In this document: positions 1-13,405 of the stretch, piece after piece | How positions within the stretch are numbered: position 1 is the first letter of the stretch | Layout: every line of letters starts with the position of its first letter | Source of the DNA: Rhabdornis inornatus | Lineage: Eukaryota; Chordata; Aves; Passeriformes; Rhabdornithidae | Direction of reading: 5' to 3' | Length of the DNA stretch: 64,000 nucleotides | Assembly: GCA_013397075.1 (NCBI GenBank) | Contig: VWZS01008827.1 | Coordinates: 73,326-137,325, forward strand | Program-made: the position numbers and the translations under genes | The notes under the pieces: generated by a model | What the model was told of the DNA's origin: nothing | The model's input: the letters and a program-made list of their open reading frames with translations, nothing else | Database searches by the model: none

Positions 1-160
1 CTCTGAGTGTGTCCAGCAGCTTCCCCAAAACAAATCATCTCCCAGGGGTGGGTGCTGAGCTCTGGGAACCTCAAACCAAAGCTGCTACAAAGATCCACTC
101 ACTGCATTCCCAGCAAAATCCAAAAGGATATTAAGTGATATTTGTATTTGATTTGGTCAG

Positions 161-605
161 CATGGAATGGTTTGGGTGGGAAGGGACATTAAAGCTCCTC
201 CAGTGCCACCCCTGCCATGGCAGGGACACCTCCCACTGTCCCAGGCTGCTCCCAGCCCCAATGTCCAGCCTGGCCTTGGGCACTGCCAGGGATCCAGGGG
301 CAGCCACAGCTGCTTTGGGAATTCCATGCCAACCCCTGCCCACCCTGCCAGGGAACAATTCCTTCCCATATATCAAATTTAAACCTATTCTCTGTCAGTT
401 TGAAGCCATCTCCTCCTGTCACCCCAGCTCTTGTCTATAGTCCCTCTCCATTTTTCCCTGCAGGCACTGGAAGGCCACAATGAGATCACCCCAAAGCCAC
501 TTCTTTTCCAGGCTAAACAATCCCAATTCTCTCAGCCTTTCCTCCCAGCAGAGGTGCTCCAGCCCTGCAGGTGACCTGGTGGCCCTTCTGGACTCGCTCC
601 TCCAG
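161..605 (-). mobile_element. CR1 LINE 3' fragment
   Basis: The minus strand reads the CR1 3' end: the left end carries the complement of the terminal CCTTCCCACCCAAACCATTCC motif region, then the usual module (TGCCATGGCAGGGGTGG, CCCAGGCTGCTCCCAGCC on the plus strand). The right part (about 470-605) is the older CR1 body with the 'lightning' of tag CCAGGCTAAACAATCCCAAT. It is truncated at the 5' end and has no open frame. It lies in sense orientation within PUM1 intron 2. Confidence 0.85.
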
Positions 606-2105
606 GACAATGTCACACAGGAGGAACAGGCTGCCTCCATCCCCTTCCCAAATATCCCTCACCCCAGCCATGATGAAAAGCAGAAAATAAAAACTGCCTT
701 CTCTATCAGCTATCAGAGGTGAGGAAATGAAGAAATTATTCATTCACAGGCACTTCACATCCCTTATTATCTCTCTTTCAAGAATCCTAACAAACATGGA
801 TAAAAGCATTTTCTAAATCAGGCCTTTGTGCCTGATTCTGGCCACTCTGTTCTCAAAGTGCCCACAAACAGCAATTCTCAGGCTCTTTCCCTCAGTCCCT
901 TTACCTTCATTGATCATTGGATCTATTTATTTGATTTTCAAAGACTGAACCCAAAAGATCCTTTTCCCATTTCTCAGTGCCTGTAATTTTAAATATCAAC
1001 ACATTTTCACCTTGTTGCACACAAATATCACAAGGCTCGTTCGTTTTCCTTCCAGGAAGAACAAAGTGTCTGAAACAGCAGAACACAAAGCAAAAGCCAT
1101 GACTTCCAACACCTCTGCATTCCAGAAGCCAGGGATTCCTCTGGAATGGCAATTAAACAATAGAGCTCATCTTTCACCTCATCAGGATCTGCTATTGTGA
1201 ATGACCCCTGAGCTCCGAGAAGCACAGAGCAGAGCCAGCACGGTGTAAACATGAGAAACAAGGAGGTCCATGAGACACAACTTCTCCCCAGATGAGCACT
1301 GACACCGATGAGATCTGATTACCAGAAAATGTGGCTCACCATTGAAGCAGAGATTTGAAAGAAATCCAGAAGACAACGCCAGGATCAATCGGCTGCACGA
1401 GGGAGCGATGCCCTGACACCCGGATGTGATGTGACACCCTGGCTCCAGGGACGGACAGGTGGGCTCCACAAACTGCAGGAGCCAGGAATCACACACAGAG
1501 AGGGCAGCTGGAGTCCCAGAGAGCCAACCAAACCTGAGTCCTGCTGCTCTGAGCCAGCAGCACCCCAAGGCTGCCCCTGTTCAGCCCACGGCAGGCAGGC
1601 TGTGCCTCTGCAAAGGGATGTGAGTGCACATCCCCACAGGAGCCACTGCTGCCTTCCTGAGCATCAGAGAACTCCTCCCTTCTGCCCACACTCACTCTGG
1701 AACCCCACTTCACAACATGAAGGCTCGGGACACGAGTTCCAAAGCAGGTTCATTGCACAAGAACATCCCTTCCCTCACCACAGAACGTGTGCATGCACTC
1801 AGGAATGATGTAAATCTCATTCAAGAAGAGCAATTTCCACACACTAATACAGGAATGTGTGTCACTGTAACACACTGCAGCTCCAGCCACTCCACTGACT
1901 CAGAAATCATTCCTTGCCTGCCCAGTGGGAGCACACATCCCGAAGTGGGATTCACTTCCAGCCACGCCAAGAAACTGGAGCAAAACCACAGGATCACTGA
2001 ACTTCCAGAGGCTGGGGAGAACCCACAGAATTCAGAAGGCAGAGCATCTGCTCTCCACCAGTTCTCACCTCTGTGCTGGAAAACACAGGATAAAGATAAA
2101 GCAAG

Positions 2106-2224
2106 ACACAGCTGGGGTCTCACTGCATATCCATGAGACAGCTGGATTTCACTGCACACCCCACAGACACAGCTGGATTTCACTGCACACCCCACAGACA
2201 CAGCTGGGGTCCCACTGCACATTC
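2106..2224. repeat. 31-bp tandem repeat, about 4 imperfect copies
   Basis: The unit ACACAGCTGGATTTCACTGC plus ACACCCCACAG recurs four times, two copies nearly identical and the outer two diverged. It directly abuts unique sequence left of the long CR1 copy. Confidence 0.8.
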
Positions 2225-2254
2225 CTTTCTGTCAAACCTCCAAAATCTCATTCG

Positions 2255-3005
2255 TTCTCCCAAATCATGGAATCCCTGAGGCTGGAAAAGATCTCTGAGA
2301 CCATCAAGTCCAGCCTGTGCCTGATCCCCACCTTGTGCTCAGCCCAGAGCTCTCAGTGCCAGAGTCCTTCCTTGGGCACCTCCAGGGTTGGAGACTCCAA
2401 ATCCCCCTGGGCAGCCCCTGCCAATCCCTGCCCACCCTTTCCATGGGGAAATTCCTGCTGCTGTCCACCCTGAGCCTCCCCTGGCCCAGCCTGAGGCCGT
2501 TCCCTCTCCTCCTGTCCCTGTTCCCTGGGAGCAGAGCCCGACCCCCCCGGCTGTCCCCTCCTGGCAGGGAGTTGTGCAGAGCCACAAGGGCCCCCCTGAG
2601 CCTCCTTTTCTCCAGGCTGAGCCCCTTTCCAGCTCCCTCAGCCTCTCCTGGGGCTCCAGCCCCTTCCCAGCCCCATTCCCTCCCCTGGACACACTCCAGC
2701 TCCTCAGTGTCTCTCCTGTCTCAAGGTGCCCCAGCAGTGCCAGTACAGGGACAGTCACTGCCCTGCTCCTGTTGGTCACACAGTTGTTGACACAGCCCAG
2801 GTGGCAGCGGCCTCTGGCACACCTGGGCACATCTGGGCTCATGCCCAGACTGTCACCAGCACCCCCAGGGCCTTTCCCAGCTTCCCAGGCTCTGCCCCGG
2901 CCTGCAGCTGCTGGGGGTTGTGGTGACCCACGGCCACGACCCTACATTTGACCCCACTGATCCTCCCAAGCCCCCTGGCCTCACACTGGGGCTCCAGGGG
3001 CCTTT
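2255..3005 (-). mobile_element. CR1 LINE 3' fragment, longest copy in the window
   Basis: About 750 bp of CR1 in reverse orientation. The left end is the terminal region (AATCATGGAATCCCTGAGG). The 3' UTR-like middle includes CTCCTTTTCTCCAGGCTGAG. The right end still shows the last part of ORF2 in reverse (minus frame reading HNPQQLQAGAEPG, about 2839-2925), which is where CR1 reverse-transcriptase ORFs end. The reading frame is not intact over any functional domain. Confidence 0.8.
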
Positions 3006-3744
3006 CCCAATTCCAACAGCAGACACCCAATCCTATTCCAAGAGGACAAAAAGCATGGAATGCTTTCAGCTCTCCCCCACTGCAGACTGCAACAACCCAA
3101 ACCCATTTCTCCCAGGGTCAATGGCCACTTCAAACCTCACACACTGCAGAAGAGCCTCTCAGCAGCTCTGAACCAAACACATTCTCGGGAATTTTCCAGC
3201 CCCTCGAGCAGCTCATTCATGTCAGGCAGCCACCTCACACAGGACAACTGCACTTTCTTTCCTTTTAAATATGATTAGACAGCCTCAGCACCACAAAACT
3301 CAGTGACAACAACTCAGAAGCAAATAAGCAAATGCTTTCCTTGTCCCAAAGCTACCCAGACACCAGCCCCTGTCCATGTCTGGAACACTTCTGAATGACA
3401 GAGCTGCACCAGACAGGGACAAAGCACTATTCTAGCAAGTGAGGATGTTCTGTTGCTGGTACCTGCTGCTCACCCACCACCCCACAAACCCAGGCAATGA
3501 CACTTTTCCCTGTCTCCAAGCCCTTAAACACACCCTGTCACAGATTTAAGTTTTCCAAATTATCTCATGCTCATCACAGACATCAAACATCCAAGGGCCT
3601 GGATCACCCTGGAGAGTGAGAGTGGAGGAACAACCCACACTCAGGGACTGGGACTGAACCCTCCTGCTCCAGCTCTAACACAGCACCCCAAACCAGGCCT
3701 GGTGTCCCCTGGGGTAAAAAACTGCAACACAGCAAAGGGGTCAT

Positions 3745-4115
3745 CAAGATGCCTCCAGGGCTGGAGCCCCTCTGGAGCCAGGCTGGGAGATCTGGGGGTG
3801 CTGCCCTGGAGAGGAGAAGGCTCCAGGGAGAGCTCAGAGCCCCTGGCAGGGCCTGAAGGGGCTCCAGGAGAGCTGCAGAGGGACTGGGGACAAGGCATGG
3901 AGGGACAGAACACAGGGAATGGCTTCCCATTGGGAAAGTGGAGATTTTGGGAAGGGGATATTGGGAAGGAATTCCTGTCTGGGAGGGTAGGGAGGGGCTG
4001 GGATGGAATTGCCAGAGCAGCTGTGGCTGCCCCTGGATCCCTGGCAGTGTCCAAGGCCAGGCTGGACAGGGACAGTGGGAGGTGTCCCTACCATGGCGGG
4101 GGGGCACTGGATTAT
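3745..4115 (+). mobile_element. CR1 LINE 3' fragment
   Basis: Forward-orientation CR1: begins in the GGGCTGGAGCCCCTCTGGAG module, continues through CTGGGGACAAGGCATGGAGG, and ends after the GTCCAAGGCCAGGCTGGACA module near 4115. The ends are judged by eye. It is antisense to PUM1. Confidence 0.85.
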
Positions 4116-4330
4116 CTCCAAAGCCAACCAAACCACCTGAGATCCCACAAAAGCAGAATTCCAGGACTCTCCAAACCTGCAGCAGCACCAAAGCCCAGCT
4201 CCTGACAGGAGCCAGGGCCCTGCTGGTGCTGCAAACTCAGGTTCATGTGATCCCAGCACAGGCAGGCCCGGGGGAATGGCACTTGTCAAAGGGATTCTGC
4301 ACTCAGGTCAATTAACAGCAGCCAGGGCCC

Positions 4331-5090
4331 CAAACTGTCCTTCTGATTACTAAACAGGGAGCTGAAAACCCAACAAATTAGCATGACAACAACAGGGAAT
4401 TTACCTTGCAGATTTCCAGGACAGTGTTTTTTCACTCTAGAATAATCCAAGGGGGCTTTTTATGCCTTGAGAGAAACCGGCAAAGCAGGTGAATTGTAAT
4501 TTTAGGTAAATATTAATGTCAACAATCTGTGTTAATACTGCACCTTATATTAAGCAAATACGGTTGCTAAAATGACCTTTACATATAAATTCCAAGTGCA
4601 GGGCTGTATCACATTTCAGGCATCCCAGGGGATTGCACACCAGTTTTTTGTATATTAAGGAATCCTCATTTATGTAGAATTTACATTCACCTGGGCAGAC
4701 AGGCAGCCAAACTATCCAAGGCTAAATTTCACTCTCAACCCCAAAGGATTCTTTTCTTCCTCCTTATACAGGAGAGGTTTCCCAGGAAGCAAAAGGCAAG
4801 TGGAATTAAACAAAGAAATAAAACAATCAGGCATACGGGAGGAAAAAAAATAGAAAACTAACTAGAAATTTCTTTGGAGAGAAAGAATCTAAAAAATATT
4901 TGAGATAAGAGATATTCTAGTAATGATCTAAACTTGTCTCTAAAAGTGCACCATGAAGCCAGATTTATGATTTTTTATTTTTTTCATGTTGAACACTAAA
5001 TAGATACAATACCTGTAGTTATTGCGGGTAACAGTGACTGAAGAGGGTTTAAATTCTCAGTTTTCATTTAGCCAATTCTGTTAGAGGGGA
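4331..5090. other. AT-rich unique stretch in PUM1 intron 2, candidate conserved non-coding element
   Basis: Flanked by CR1-bearing, GC-richer DNA, this stretch is AT-rich, free of recognisable repeats and has no open frame. Its texture (homeodomain-like TAATT/ATTA words, no simple repeats) is like conserved non-coding DNA, but conservation cannot be judged from one sequence. Confidence 0.3.
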
Positions 5091-5707
5091 ACCACAGCAA
5101 ACCTGTGCCAGCCCCAGCTCTCCAGGTTCCCATTCCCTCATTGTTCCCATTGCCATTCCCAAGGCTGCCTTTCCCCTTCCCAGCCCTTCCTTACCCCAGG
5201 ATCCACCTTCCCTCTCTCAGACTGGAGCACTTGTTCCCCCAACTCCCCTCCTGGCCAGGAGGGATCTGCTCCCACCGAGGCAGGATGGACCCTGCAAAGG
5301 CAGGAATTCCTGAAACTGGAACATGCAAATAAATAATTTCAATTTTCCTTTGATCTGCAGTAAATGCCAGGGCCCAGTGCTGCCCTCAGCCCTGCACACC
5401 AACTCCAGGGCATCCCACAGATTCCACACGGAATTCTGAGCTCCTCTTGCCATCCTGGCAAACAAAAGCATGGCAAGGGATGGGTGCTGGGAACACAAAC
5501 CCATGGAAGGGCTCGTTGCTGCTGCAGGCTCAGCTCCTGGAGGGCTGGAGGAGCCTGCCAGGATCCCAGCCCTGCCCAGGGCTGCACCCCACAACACGGG
5601 GATCTCTCTTGTTTTGCTCCTCCACTGCTGCAGACAAGTGTGAGAAATTATATTATTGTTATAATGCTCCAGAGAGACACACATGTCCTGATTTCTCAGC
5701 TCTAAGA

Positions 5708-5832
5708 TCCCAGAATTCCAGACTGACTCGGGGTGGAAAGGACCTTAAAGCCCATCTCATCCCACCCCTGCCATGGGCAGGGGCTCCTCCCACTGTCCCA
5801 GGTTGCTCCAATCTCTTTCCAACCTGACCTGG
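5708..5832 (-). mobile_element. CR1 LINE 3' fragment, short
   Basis: About 125 bp of the terminal CR1 module in reverse, with the complement of ACCTTAAAGGTC-type sequence and CCCACTGTCCCAGGTTGCTCC. Severely 5'-truncated. Confidence 0.75.
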
Positions 5833-5839
5833 AAAATCC

Positions 5840-8800
5840 AACAGCATTTTTCTGTTTGTGAGAAAACAAGATGAGAGATTCTAAGTTCTCCCTGTCTGTA
5901 CATTCCAGGTGCTTACCCAGAGCTCCTCCAGTGTGTGATTATTCCTTGGATATTTATTTTTAATTCCTGTGCACTCTGCAAGTGTGAATGGAACATTTCC
6001 ATCCATTTGGCCTCCGTATTTTAAGTCTTGCTCAATTTGCAATTAAAAAAATAACAACAAAAAACTTCAACCAAACACTTCTCTGTAATCATCCCTCAAA
6101 AAAAAAGTCAACATTACTGCAAGAACACCAGAATTGAGACAGAAAGAACAAAAATCGGCAAAATGAAGAAATATCCTAAGAATGGAGAGGAGAAAACCAA
6201 AAGCTACAGCTGAATATTTTGATTTATATACTCACAATTGTTAAAGGTCTTTAAATGAACTAAAGGTTTACAAATTTCAGCTGGAAACAAATCCTCCTTC
6301 AGCTGGGGGAGGCGGCTTGAGTTTGTCTTGTTTGAACAGCTCACAGAGGAGGTTATTTCAGAAAATCCCAGCTCTGAGGGCATTCAGACACATTTCCAGC
6401 ATCCAGGAGAGGGGAAATGCATTCCTCAGCTGACAGCAAGGAAAGCATCACACTCCACAACAGGTTTGCTACTGACAACCAGAGCAGGGTTAAAATATGT
6501 TGTTCTATCAACTGATTACTGCACTATTTTTAGCCTTCTCCCATAACAATTGTGGGTAAAGAAAGAATGTGAAGTCACAAGTATTAGACAGGATTAGGTG
6601 GTTTAACTACTATTTTTGTAGTAAAGGATTCATGGTTAGAATTGCTAGTACCATTAGCACTGGAAGCAAAAAGCCATTGAAATTGCAGATTGGCTAATGC
6701 CTTCCCTGGCATGGGGCCAGGCTGATTAATGATTCAGGGGACAGAAATAACTGCAGCAAAGGCAGCCTTGCAGAGGGGCTCTCCTTCCTTAGCTAATTAT
6801 GTTTTTCCTCCCATTTCATCCACCCAGGGAGGTGCTTCATTAATGTGGAATTTAGGTTACCCTGCCATGTCTCAGGCAGTATTGGGGTGCAGGATTCAAA
6901 AATACTGGATTAGGGAAGAAACAACCTTAATTCTGTCCTGCTGGAGCCGGCAATACCTTTGGAAAACCATCTTCTGCATCCCAGATGTGAGCCTGGAGCC
7001 CTGGGTTTGTGTAACAGCTTGGGGCCACACTAAGATCTGACCTTGGGGGGCTTTTCCTTTCACTCCCAGCCCTACTCTGACCTTCCCAGGTTTAAATCCA
7101 GAGGGAAAAAGATGTGGAAAATGGATGCAGCAATGTTTAATTGCAGTGCAAGGCACTTCTGTCAGAAGTCAGAGAGTGGCCTCGTGCCACATTGACCGGG
7201 ACTCACTGAGGGTTTAGCAACAGTCAAGTTTCACCCCAGAATCAAAGTGTGAGCAGGGCAAGAACCAGGGCCAGATGTTCCCAATAAAAACAACTGCCCT
7301 GGAATAGAAGTTATCCCTAACAAAGGCAGGAGTAACAGGAGAGCCGAGAGCAGCTCCTTGCCGGGAGGGAGCTGCATCACATGGCAGCTGCACAAAGGAG
7401 CGTTTGTTCAGCCTGACATCAGCACTCAGGGAAAACAGCCTGGAAATCGTCCCTGATACACCTAAGAGAGAGTTCTCCGAGCCAGGCAAGCCAGAGACAA
7501 TGCCCTGCAACAGCTCTTTAGCGAGCAGATTTCTGATCAGCAGCTGAAATCTGTGGCAGTTCCTGAGGAACAGGCGACTGAGGATGGATTGGGTGGCTGG
7601 GGAGGGACTGAGAGGCTGGGGGAGGATTGTGGGGCTCAGAGCCACTGTAAGGTTTCACCCATTTACAAAAATGCTCCCAGGATCACAACGTGCTCTGCAG
7701 AAGCACAAGGAGATCACAGCAACTCAGCAAACCACAAAGGAGCTACTAAGGGGGGAGCAAAGTTGGGGAGAAGGGAGGAGAAAACAACAGGAGAAAACAA
7801 GCAGGACGAGTCCTGTAATAAACCTCTTTTCAAAGCACACCCTACAAGATATCCACCGAAATACCTGAAGTCTTCTGGAAGCACCGAAATTTGTAAATTC
7901 AGTAATGTGAAAGTGTTTTTGCTCCTCCTGAGTGAGCACCATGGCAAGGAAGCAGAGCAGAACAGCAACAACCAGGGAGAAATCCTAACCATACCACACC
8001 AGGTCATTTGGGTAATCCCAACTGGACAATCTTATCTGCAGCTGCCCATCAGGAACAGTAAAATCCACGGATTTTGAGGAAACAGATTCTCAGAGTAACT
8101 TTCTGAATGTTTCAGAGTGTTTTCTCTCTCCTGTATATCACAAGGATTTTCCATCCTGAAATATCCAACGGAGCCAATCTATTCGTGCTCTTTCTACCTC
8201 AGGAGACATTTTCAGGGGGCAACACAAAGCAGAAAACCAAATTAAATGTTCCAGCTCCCCTCCCAAGCTACCCCTCCACTATGGAGAAATCTCTGTGAAA
8301 CAGATCAGCCAAACCAGACATTCCATTTCAGCAAGGAATTATGTTTCAAATTACCTGGGTATCAAATTAGCACAGCCCTTTCAGTGTCAGGGAAATGAAA
8401 ACTCTGAGCAGTTCACTGGGACACAAGGAAGTTCCCATGAAAACTCAACAGGTTTAATGAAACAGGTCAGAAACCACGTTCAAGAGCTGAGCCACAGGTG
8501 CTGTCACATGGTTTGTGTGACAAGGGACTCACCCCATGCCTTCAACCCCAGCACAGACAACACATCCAATTATTTGGAGCACATTTCCACAGGCACATCA
8601 GAAATCATGGAGTGGTCTGGATTGGAAGAGACCCCAAATCCCAAGTACATCCCACCCCTGCCATGGGCAGGGACACCTTCCACTGGCCCAGGCCGCTCCA
8701 AGCCCCTGCCCAAACCTGGCCTTGGACACTGCCAGGGATGAGGCAGAATCTCTGTCCTAAGGAGTTAAGCCTCACTTAAACACGATTTCTCTTTGGAAGA

Positions 8801-11800
8801 ACAAATATCAGGGCTGCCTTTGCTTCCAGGACCTTTTTAGAGGATCTTGCCACAACTTTCAGGCAGGCTCTGGCCACGGTGCCTGCCAGCAGCACCCAGC
8901 ATTGTGCAATGTGCTCAGATCCAGCTGCTCCCAGGGCAGGAAGCAGCCAGGCTGGAGGAGCTGTGCTGCCAGAATCACCTTGTGCCTCTGCTCAAATCCC
9001 AGCTCCCAGTGAAGAACTCGCACGGTCACATTGCCAAAAGGCAAAACTGAGCAGAAACCCCAGTCCCAGCCCTGTTGTGCTCACTATTCTTCACCAGCAC
9101 CACGTGAAAAATTCCCCACATTCAACAAGACCATCCCTGCAGAGTTCTATTGTCTCCAATTATTAATTAAACATGCTCTGAGAGAAAGCAAATGCCTAAA
9201 ATCATTTGCTTCTACCAAGCAACTCCCACACTACCCAAGTGCAATTCCGACAGTCTGAGCATATCCAGTGACTGCAATTCCAGAGGGACCCCACCACAGA
9301 ACTCTCCCTTCACTGCAGCTCCAGCACACACACGCACGAGCCACAGGAGAACCCAGCCAAGAAAACCCGGCCAATTTTCCTCAAAACCTGCTCAGTGTTG
9401 ATAACTTGTCCCAGCTGAATATCCCGAGTGTCTTTTCACTCCTCCCCGGAGCACAGAGGCTGTTTGGGTTTGTGAGGAGATCTGTGCAACCTTTCATAAC
9501 CAAGGCACATCCAACCCAGGCCATTCCTCACCTGGGACCATCCTGTGCCTTCCCTACGTGATGTCCTGATCCTTGTCCGTGGTTTTGCTGGATAAAGAGC
9601 ACACAAACACTCCAGTGCAGCCAGGGTAACACTGCCCAACAGCAACCAGGCATCAGACAGCCTAAACCTGCTCACTCAGATACCAAGACTACTGGGGACC
9701 CTGACAGCCAACCTCATCCTGCTGTTTTTTGTAGATAAAAAGAGAAAAAAATTGCAGTTAAGTGTCTTCCCTGCAAGTTTGGTGATTAAGGATTTGGAGC
9801 TGCAAATAGCTGGGATTTTTGTTCAGATCTGAGAGACCAAATTAGGAAATCAAAAATCTGATTCCAGCACCACTCTGGTGTTTTGCAGGGACAAAGACCT
9901 TACAGCACAAGTTTTTTTGTGGATGATGAAGCTTTGATACTCAAATTTGTGAAATGACAGGGGCATCTTTAATTGCTTCATTTTCTATAAAAATGAAACC
10001 CCACACAAACCTTCCAGAGGAGAAGGGGGAAATGCAACAGGCCAAGCACAACAAAAAGAGACACAGCACTTTCCTGCTGCTCACAACGAAAGGACACCAC
10101 CAGGACGGGAAAAACTTTTCCTTAAGCCATTCCTGCTAAAGTCCCTCTCAGCTCAATTCCCAGAGCTGCCAGGAGGAAAAGTGACCAGGAGGAACATCAC
10201 AATGAAACCCATGGAAAATGAGGAATCAGCTCAGCTGTGACTCACAGCACTCCTGGCTGTTTAATGCCACCATGAAATGGCACCATTTGGTAAAAGCCAC
10301 TGCAGTGTTATCACCAACAGACACACGTCTGGCTACACACGCAACAAAAGGAATCTGGGATTCAACAATTAAAATCCTTCCACCTTTAATTACGACCTCC
10401 CAAGCTCTAGGCAGACATTAACCTATATTAGCCTATAATTATTTTTTTTTCTGACTTCCCATTATCTTTTAGCTACTGAGTTTCCTAACCAGTCTTCAAG
10501 GCTGAACCATCTTTGAAAGTCTAAAATGAAAAGTACAGTAATAAAAGTGCATCCAGAAGAAACTGAGAATCAGGAGACATCCCTAATGATTCCCTAACTC
10601 CCTGCACGTCCCAGCACTTCCTTGCACTTCTGTTCTTGCAGACCAAATTCAATTCTACCCCAGCTAAACCCAAACTGAATTAAATCATTTTGCATGCATA
10701 AGATTAGTCCTTGCTCCAAGGAATTTATAATTTAAGAAGCAGATGTGGAGGTGGCCAAGAAGTCAAAAAGAATGGCAGTGTTAGGATTACACATATCCTG
10801 CATTCTGCTTCCCAGGAATAAAACCCTAAGGCAAGCAGAGAACCATGGGAAAAGAAGGATGGAGCACCAAACTCTGATGGAAGTGCCCATCCATCACTGG
10901 GGCATTCGGTATCAGAAACAGAGGAGAGCAGGGTTAGAGCCCCACCTCAGAGCTGACTTGGGAGAAATTAGACACAAAGACTGGCTTAGAGATGAGCACT
11001 GAATGCAAAAACAGTGGCACTCTGGCTGTAGCACATTTATCACAGTGTAAAAGCCAGCAGGAAGCAGAACAGATAAAAACCCCGACGTTAATTCTGGCCT
11101 GGTGGGTGTTTCCTGAGCCTCAGCTCACACAGCTCCCAGGGAAACTGAGAGCATCACACAGAATCATCTCTGTGAGCTCCACCCTGCAGGTGTGATCTGT
11201 CCACACACCTTCTCACCACTGTCCTGCTGCCACTCAATACAGCAACTGGATTTGAAAATTCCATTTAAACTAGCATAAGTTAATGAGCTTTCCTTTCATT
11301 AAGTGGTTTACTTATCAGGATCATTTCATTCCAGAAGTTACTGAAGAAAATCAAGCTGAGCAACACTTGTGCTGACAACAGGGCAAGCCTCTGGAACACG
11401 CAGGATTCTTTTGTTTGAGTGAAAGTTTAAGTCTTTCCATTATTAAATACACAAAAGTTCAAATACCAGCAGAGTTTTTAATGATTGCAAGCTTGAAGTG
11501 CCCTGTCCCCACCCCCCTTATCTCCAGTGAGTTTTGTTGTCTTTGCTTTCAGGGATTTGCAGTGAAAGGAGGATGAAAGTGTGAGCTGGAGGGAAAGAAG
11601 ATTGAGAATTTATGACATCATTTTAATTCATGAAGTCATCTTGCCACAAAATGCCCAAACCATAGCAGGCCCTGCCCAGGCATCTCCACCCCAAGACTTC
11701 GTGGCTGCTTTGATTTGAAAAACCTACAAGTTTGCATGAAGAAATTCTTGTTTATTGTTTCTTTCACAACATAAAACATTAAGATCTCTGGCACTGATGT

Positions 11801-12990
11801 CTCTTGAAGCTAGTTTTACAGTTAGTGACTGAAAACTTGGATAATAAACAGAAAAATTACATCTGTTTCAAAGCAGTTATTTCTTCTGAAGTGATACCTA
11901 AATACTACATTTCTCCATAAGGGAAAAACAACAATATTTTCCTAGCTCCTTAGCTCATATTGCAGTATTTTATGTGATTTTTCTTCCAGAACAAATTAAC
12001 AGGGCACTTGGGTTTATTTCTTTGTTGATGTACACACTGCCTTCGGTGAGGATGCAAAATTCCCTGCAACATTTGCTTTTAAATGGTCTGGTTGGCAACA
12101 CATCCCCTGAGGAGGCACAGCAGAGGAGCGAGGGCTTGGCCCCTTTGATTCCACAAACTGGAGACAGGAGATGTTCAGAAAGGTTGCAAAAGCTTTGTGT
12201 CTGCTGCCCTGGCAATATTTGTAGGGATCATTCTGCTTTAAAATGTGCTTACACTTGGGTTCTGCTGCCTCGGAGAGGAAGCACTCGTGTCTTTGATGAG
12301 TGAGCTACAGGTCACAGACAGAGTGGAGTGAGTCAGCCACTCATTTAACTGCACAAGTGACAATGCAACTGCTGAGAAGACTTCTAGTAAACACCACTAC
12401 CACACAGCCTGGCCCACCACCCCTCTAGAGACTCTGAGTGGCTCTAAGAAGTTCCTAAAACTACTGGTTGGTGACACTCTTAAAGCTGCTCTTCTCAGTT
12501 CAGCTACATCACCACATCATCACCACTTTCCCCTCTACATGGTAACCATAAAAACCCAACCCCAAAGCAAAGAAACCCAGTCAAACATACCACCAGCAAC
12601 TTCCACTCCTGAGTTTTCCAATATTGGGAATGGTAAAAGCCCAACCTACATGCATTGGCAGTTTTGTAATACCATTACATAAGAATTATTTAACTACAGC
12701 AACAGATTTGAAAAGCAGCAGCAGCAGCAGTCACGGCTGTGCTGGTTCACACATCAGAAAGAAAAAATCAATAAAGGGAGTGATGAATTTTGTAAACATG
12801 CATTCGACTGTCACAGGGAGTGGATTGGGATTTGGGATTTCAACACCCTCAAGGGCAGAAACCTTTCAGCTCAGAGCTACCGGGGCACCGCCACCCTGAA
12901 CAGAGGAAACAAACAGCACTACTGTCGCCACTCCAACTCCACCAGAACCAGCTCCAGCTTTGGAAGAGCACCATGAAAAGCAGCTCTGAG
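5840..12990. other. PUM1 intron 2 unique sequence, no gene seen
   Basis: Apart from the CR1 fragment at 8605-8740 and a (CAG)6-like run at 12717-12731, no coding exon, RNA gene or known repeat family could be recognised here on either strand. Confidence 0.5.
8605..8740 (-). mobile_element. CR1 LINE 3' fragment, short
   Basis: Terminal CR1 module in reverse (CATCCCACCCCTGCCATGGG, then GGCCTTGGACACTGCCAGGG), truncated near 8740. Confidence 0.75.
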
Positions 12991-13034
12991 AAGCCTGCAG
13001 GGCAGAGCTGGGAAAGCTGGGAGTGGTTTTCTAC

Positions 13035-13394
13035 CTGATGCTCTGCATGGATGTTGTCCCCGGTGGGCCAGCGGTGTTTGCTGTTGTTGTAGCCGCCGCC
13101 GCCGCCTCCTCCCCCGAGCTGCTCCCCGTGCTGCCTCTGGAAGAAATAATCCACCATGGCGTCGTCCTGGGAGCGCCCCGCCACTCCTATGGATCCCGGC
13201 ACGGGGCTGGAGTGTGTCCCTGCTGCAAGGGCCTGGTTTGCAGCTGGCTGTGGCTGAGCCTGCGAGCCTGTGCCAGATGTCAGTACCACAGGCATGGTGG
13301 GGTTGGCTGTGTCTTGAGCGTGCTGCTTCAGGTGGGGGCTGAACGAGTCTTGCCACAGAACTGCTTTTCTCTTCAACACGCACGCTACGCTCAT
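13035..13394 (-). CDS. PUM1: PUM1, first coding exon (residues 1-120)
   Basis: This exon encodes the N-terminus of Pumilio homolog 1, a cytoplasmic RNA-binding protein that represses translation and promotes decay of mRNAs carrying Pumilio elements. The reading starts MSVACVLKRKAVLWQDSFSP and continues through VVLTSGTGSQAQPQPAAN, SIGVAGRSQDDAMVDYFFQR, a run of eight glycines and YNNSKHRWPTGDNIHAEHQ. This matches, nearly residue for residue, the human PUM1 N-terminus I know. The exon ends phase 0 at CAG followed by donor GTAGAA (13029-13034), as in the human gene, where VRSMDELNHD follows. The start ATG (13392-13394) has G at -3, and its exon is preceded by acceptor CCCCTGCAG, so exon 2 spans 13035-13405 with 11 nt of 5' UTR. 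Only the low-complexity N-terminal regulatory part is present; the eight C-terminal Pumilio RNA-binding repeats lie beyond the left edge. The glycine run (GCC/GCT-rich on the plus strand at 13091-13111) may vary in length. Confidence 0.97.
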
Positions 13395-13405
13395 TCCACC
13401 AACAC

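Larger units (their letters stand above)
1..13034 (-). other. PUM1: PUM1 intron 2, partial (continues past the left edge)
   Basis: Everything left of the first PUM1 coding exon is read as intron 2. I looked for the next exon (expected to encode VRSMDELNHDFQALALEG) in all minus-strand frames and found nothing like it. Contents are five CR1 3' fragments (161-605, 2255-3005, 3745-4115, 5708-5832, 8605-8740), a short 31-bp tandem repeat (2106-2224), and long AT-rich unique stretches (4330-5090, 5840-6700, 9700-12800) with no open frame that resembles a known protein. Confidence 0.8.

Noticed and set aside
2839..3030. Short minus frame HNPQQLQAGAEPG as a host gene
   Set aside because: It is the residual end of the CR1 ORF2 in a truncated element, not a cellular gene.
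1..13034. Further PUM1 exons or the PUM1-hosted snoRNAs
   Set aside because: No match to the next PUM1 exon was seen, and no C/D-box pair with a terminal stem was recognised. In mammals these lie in later introns.
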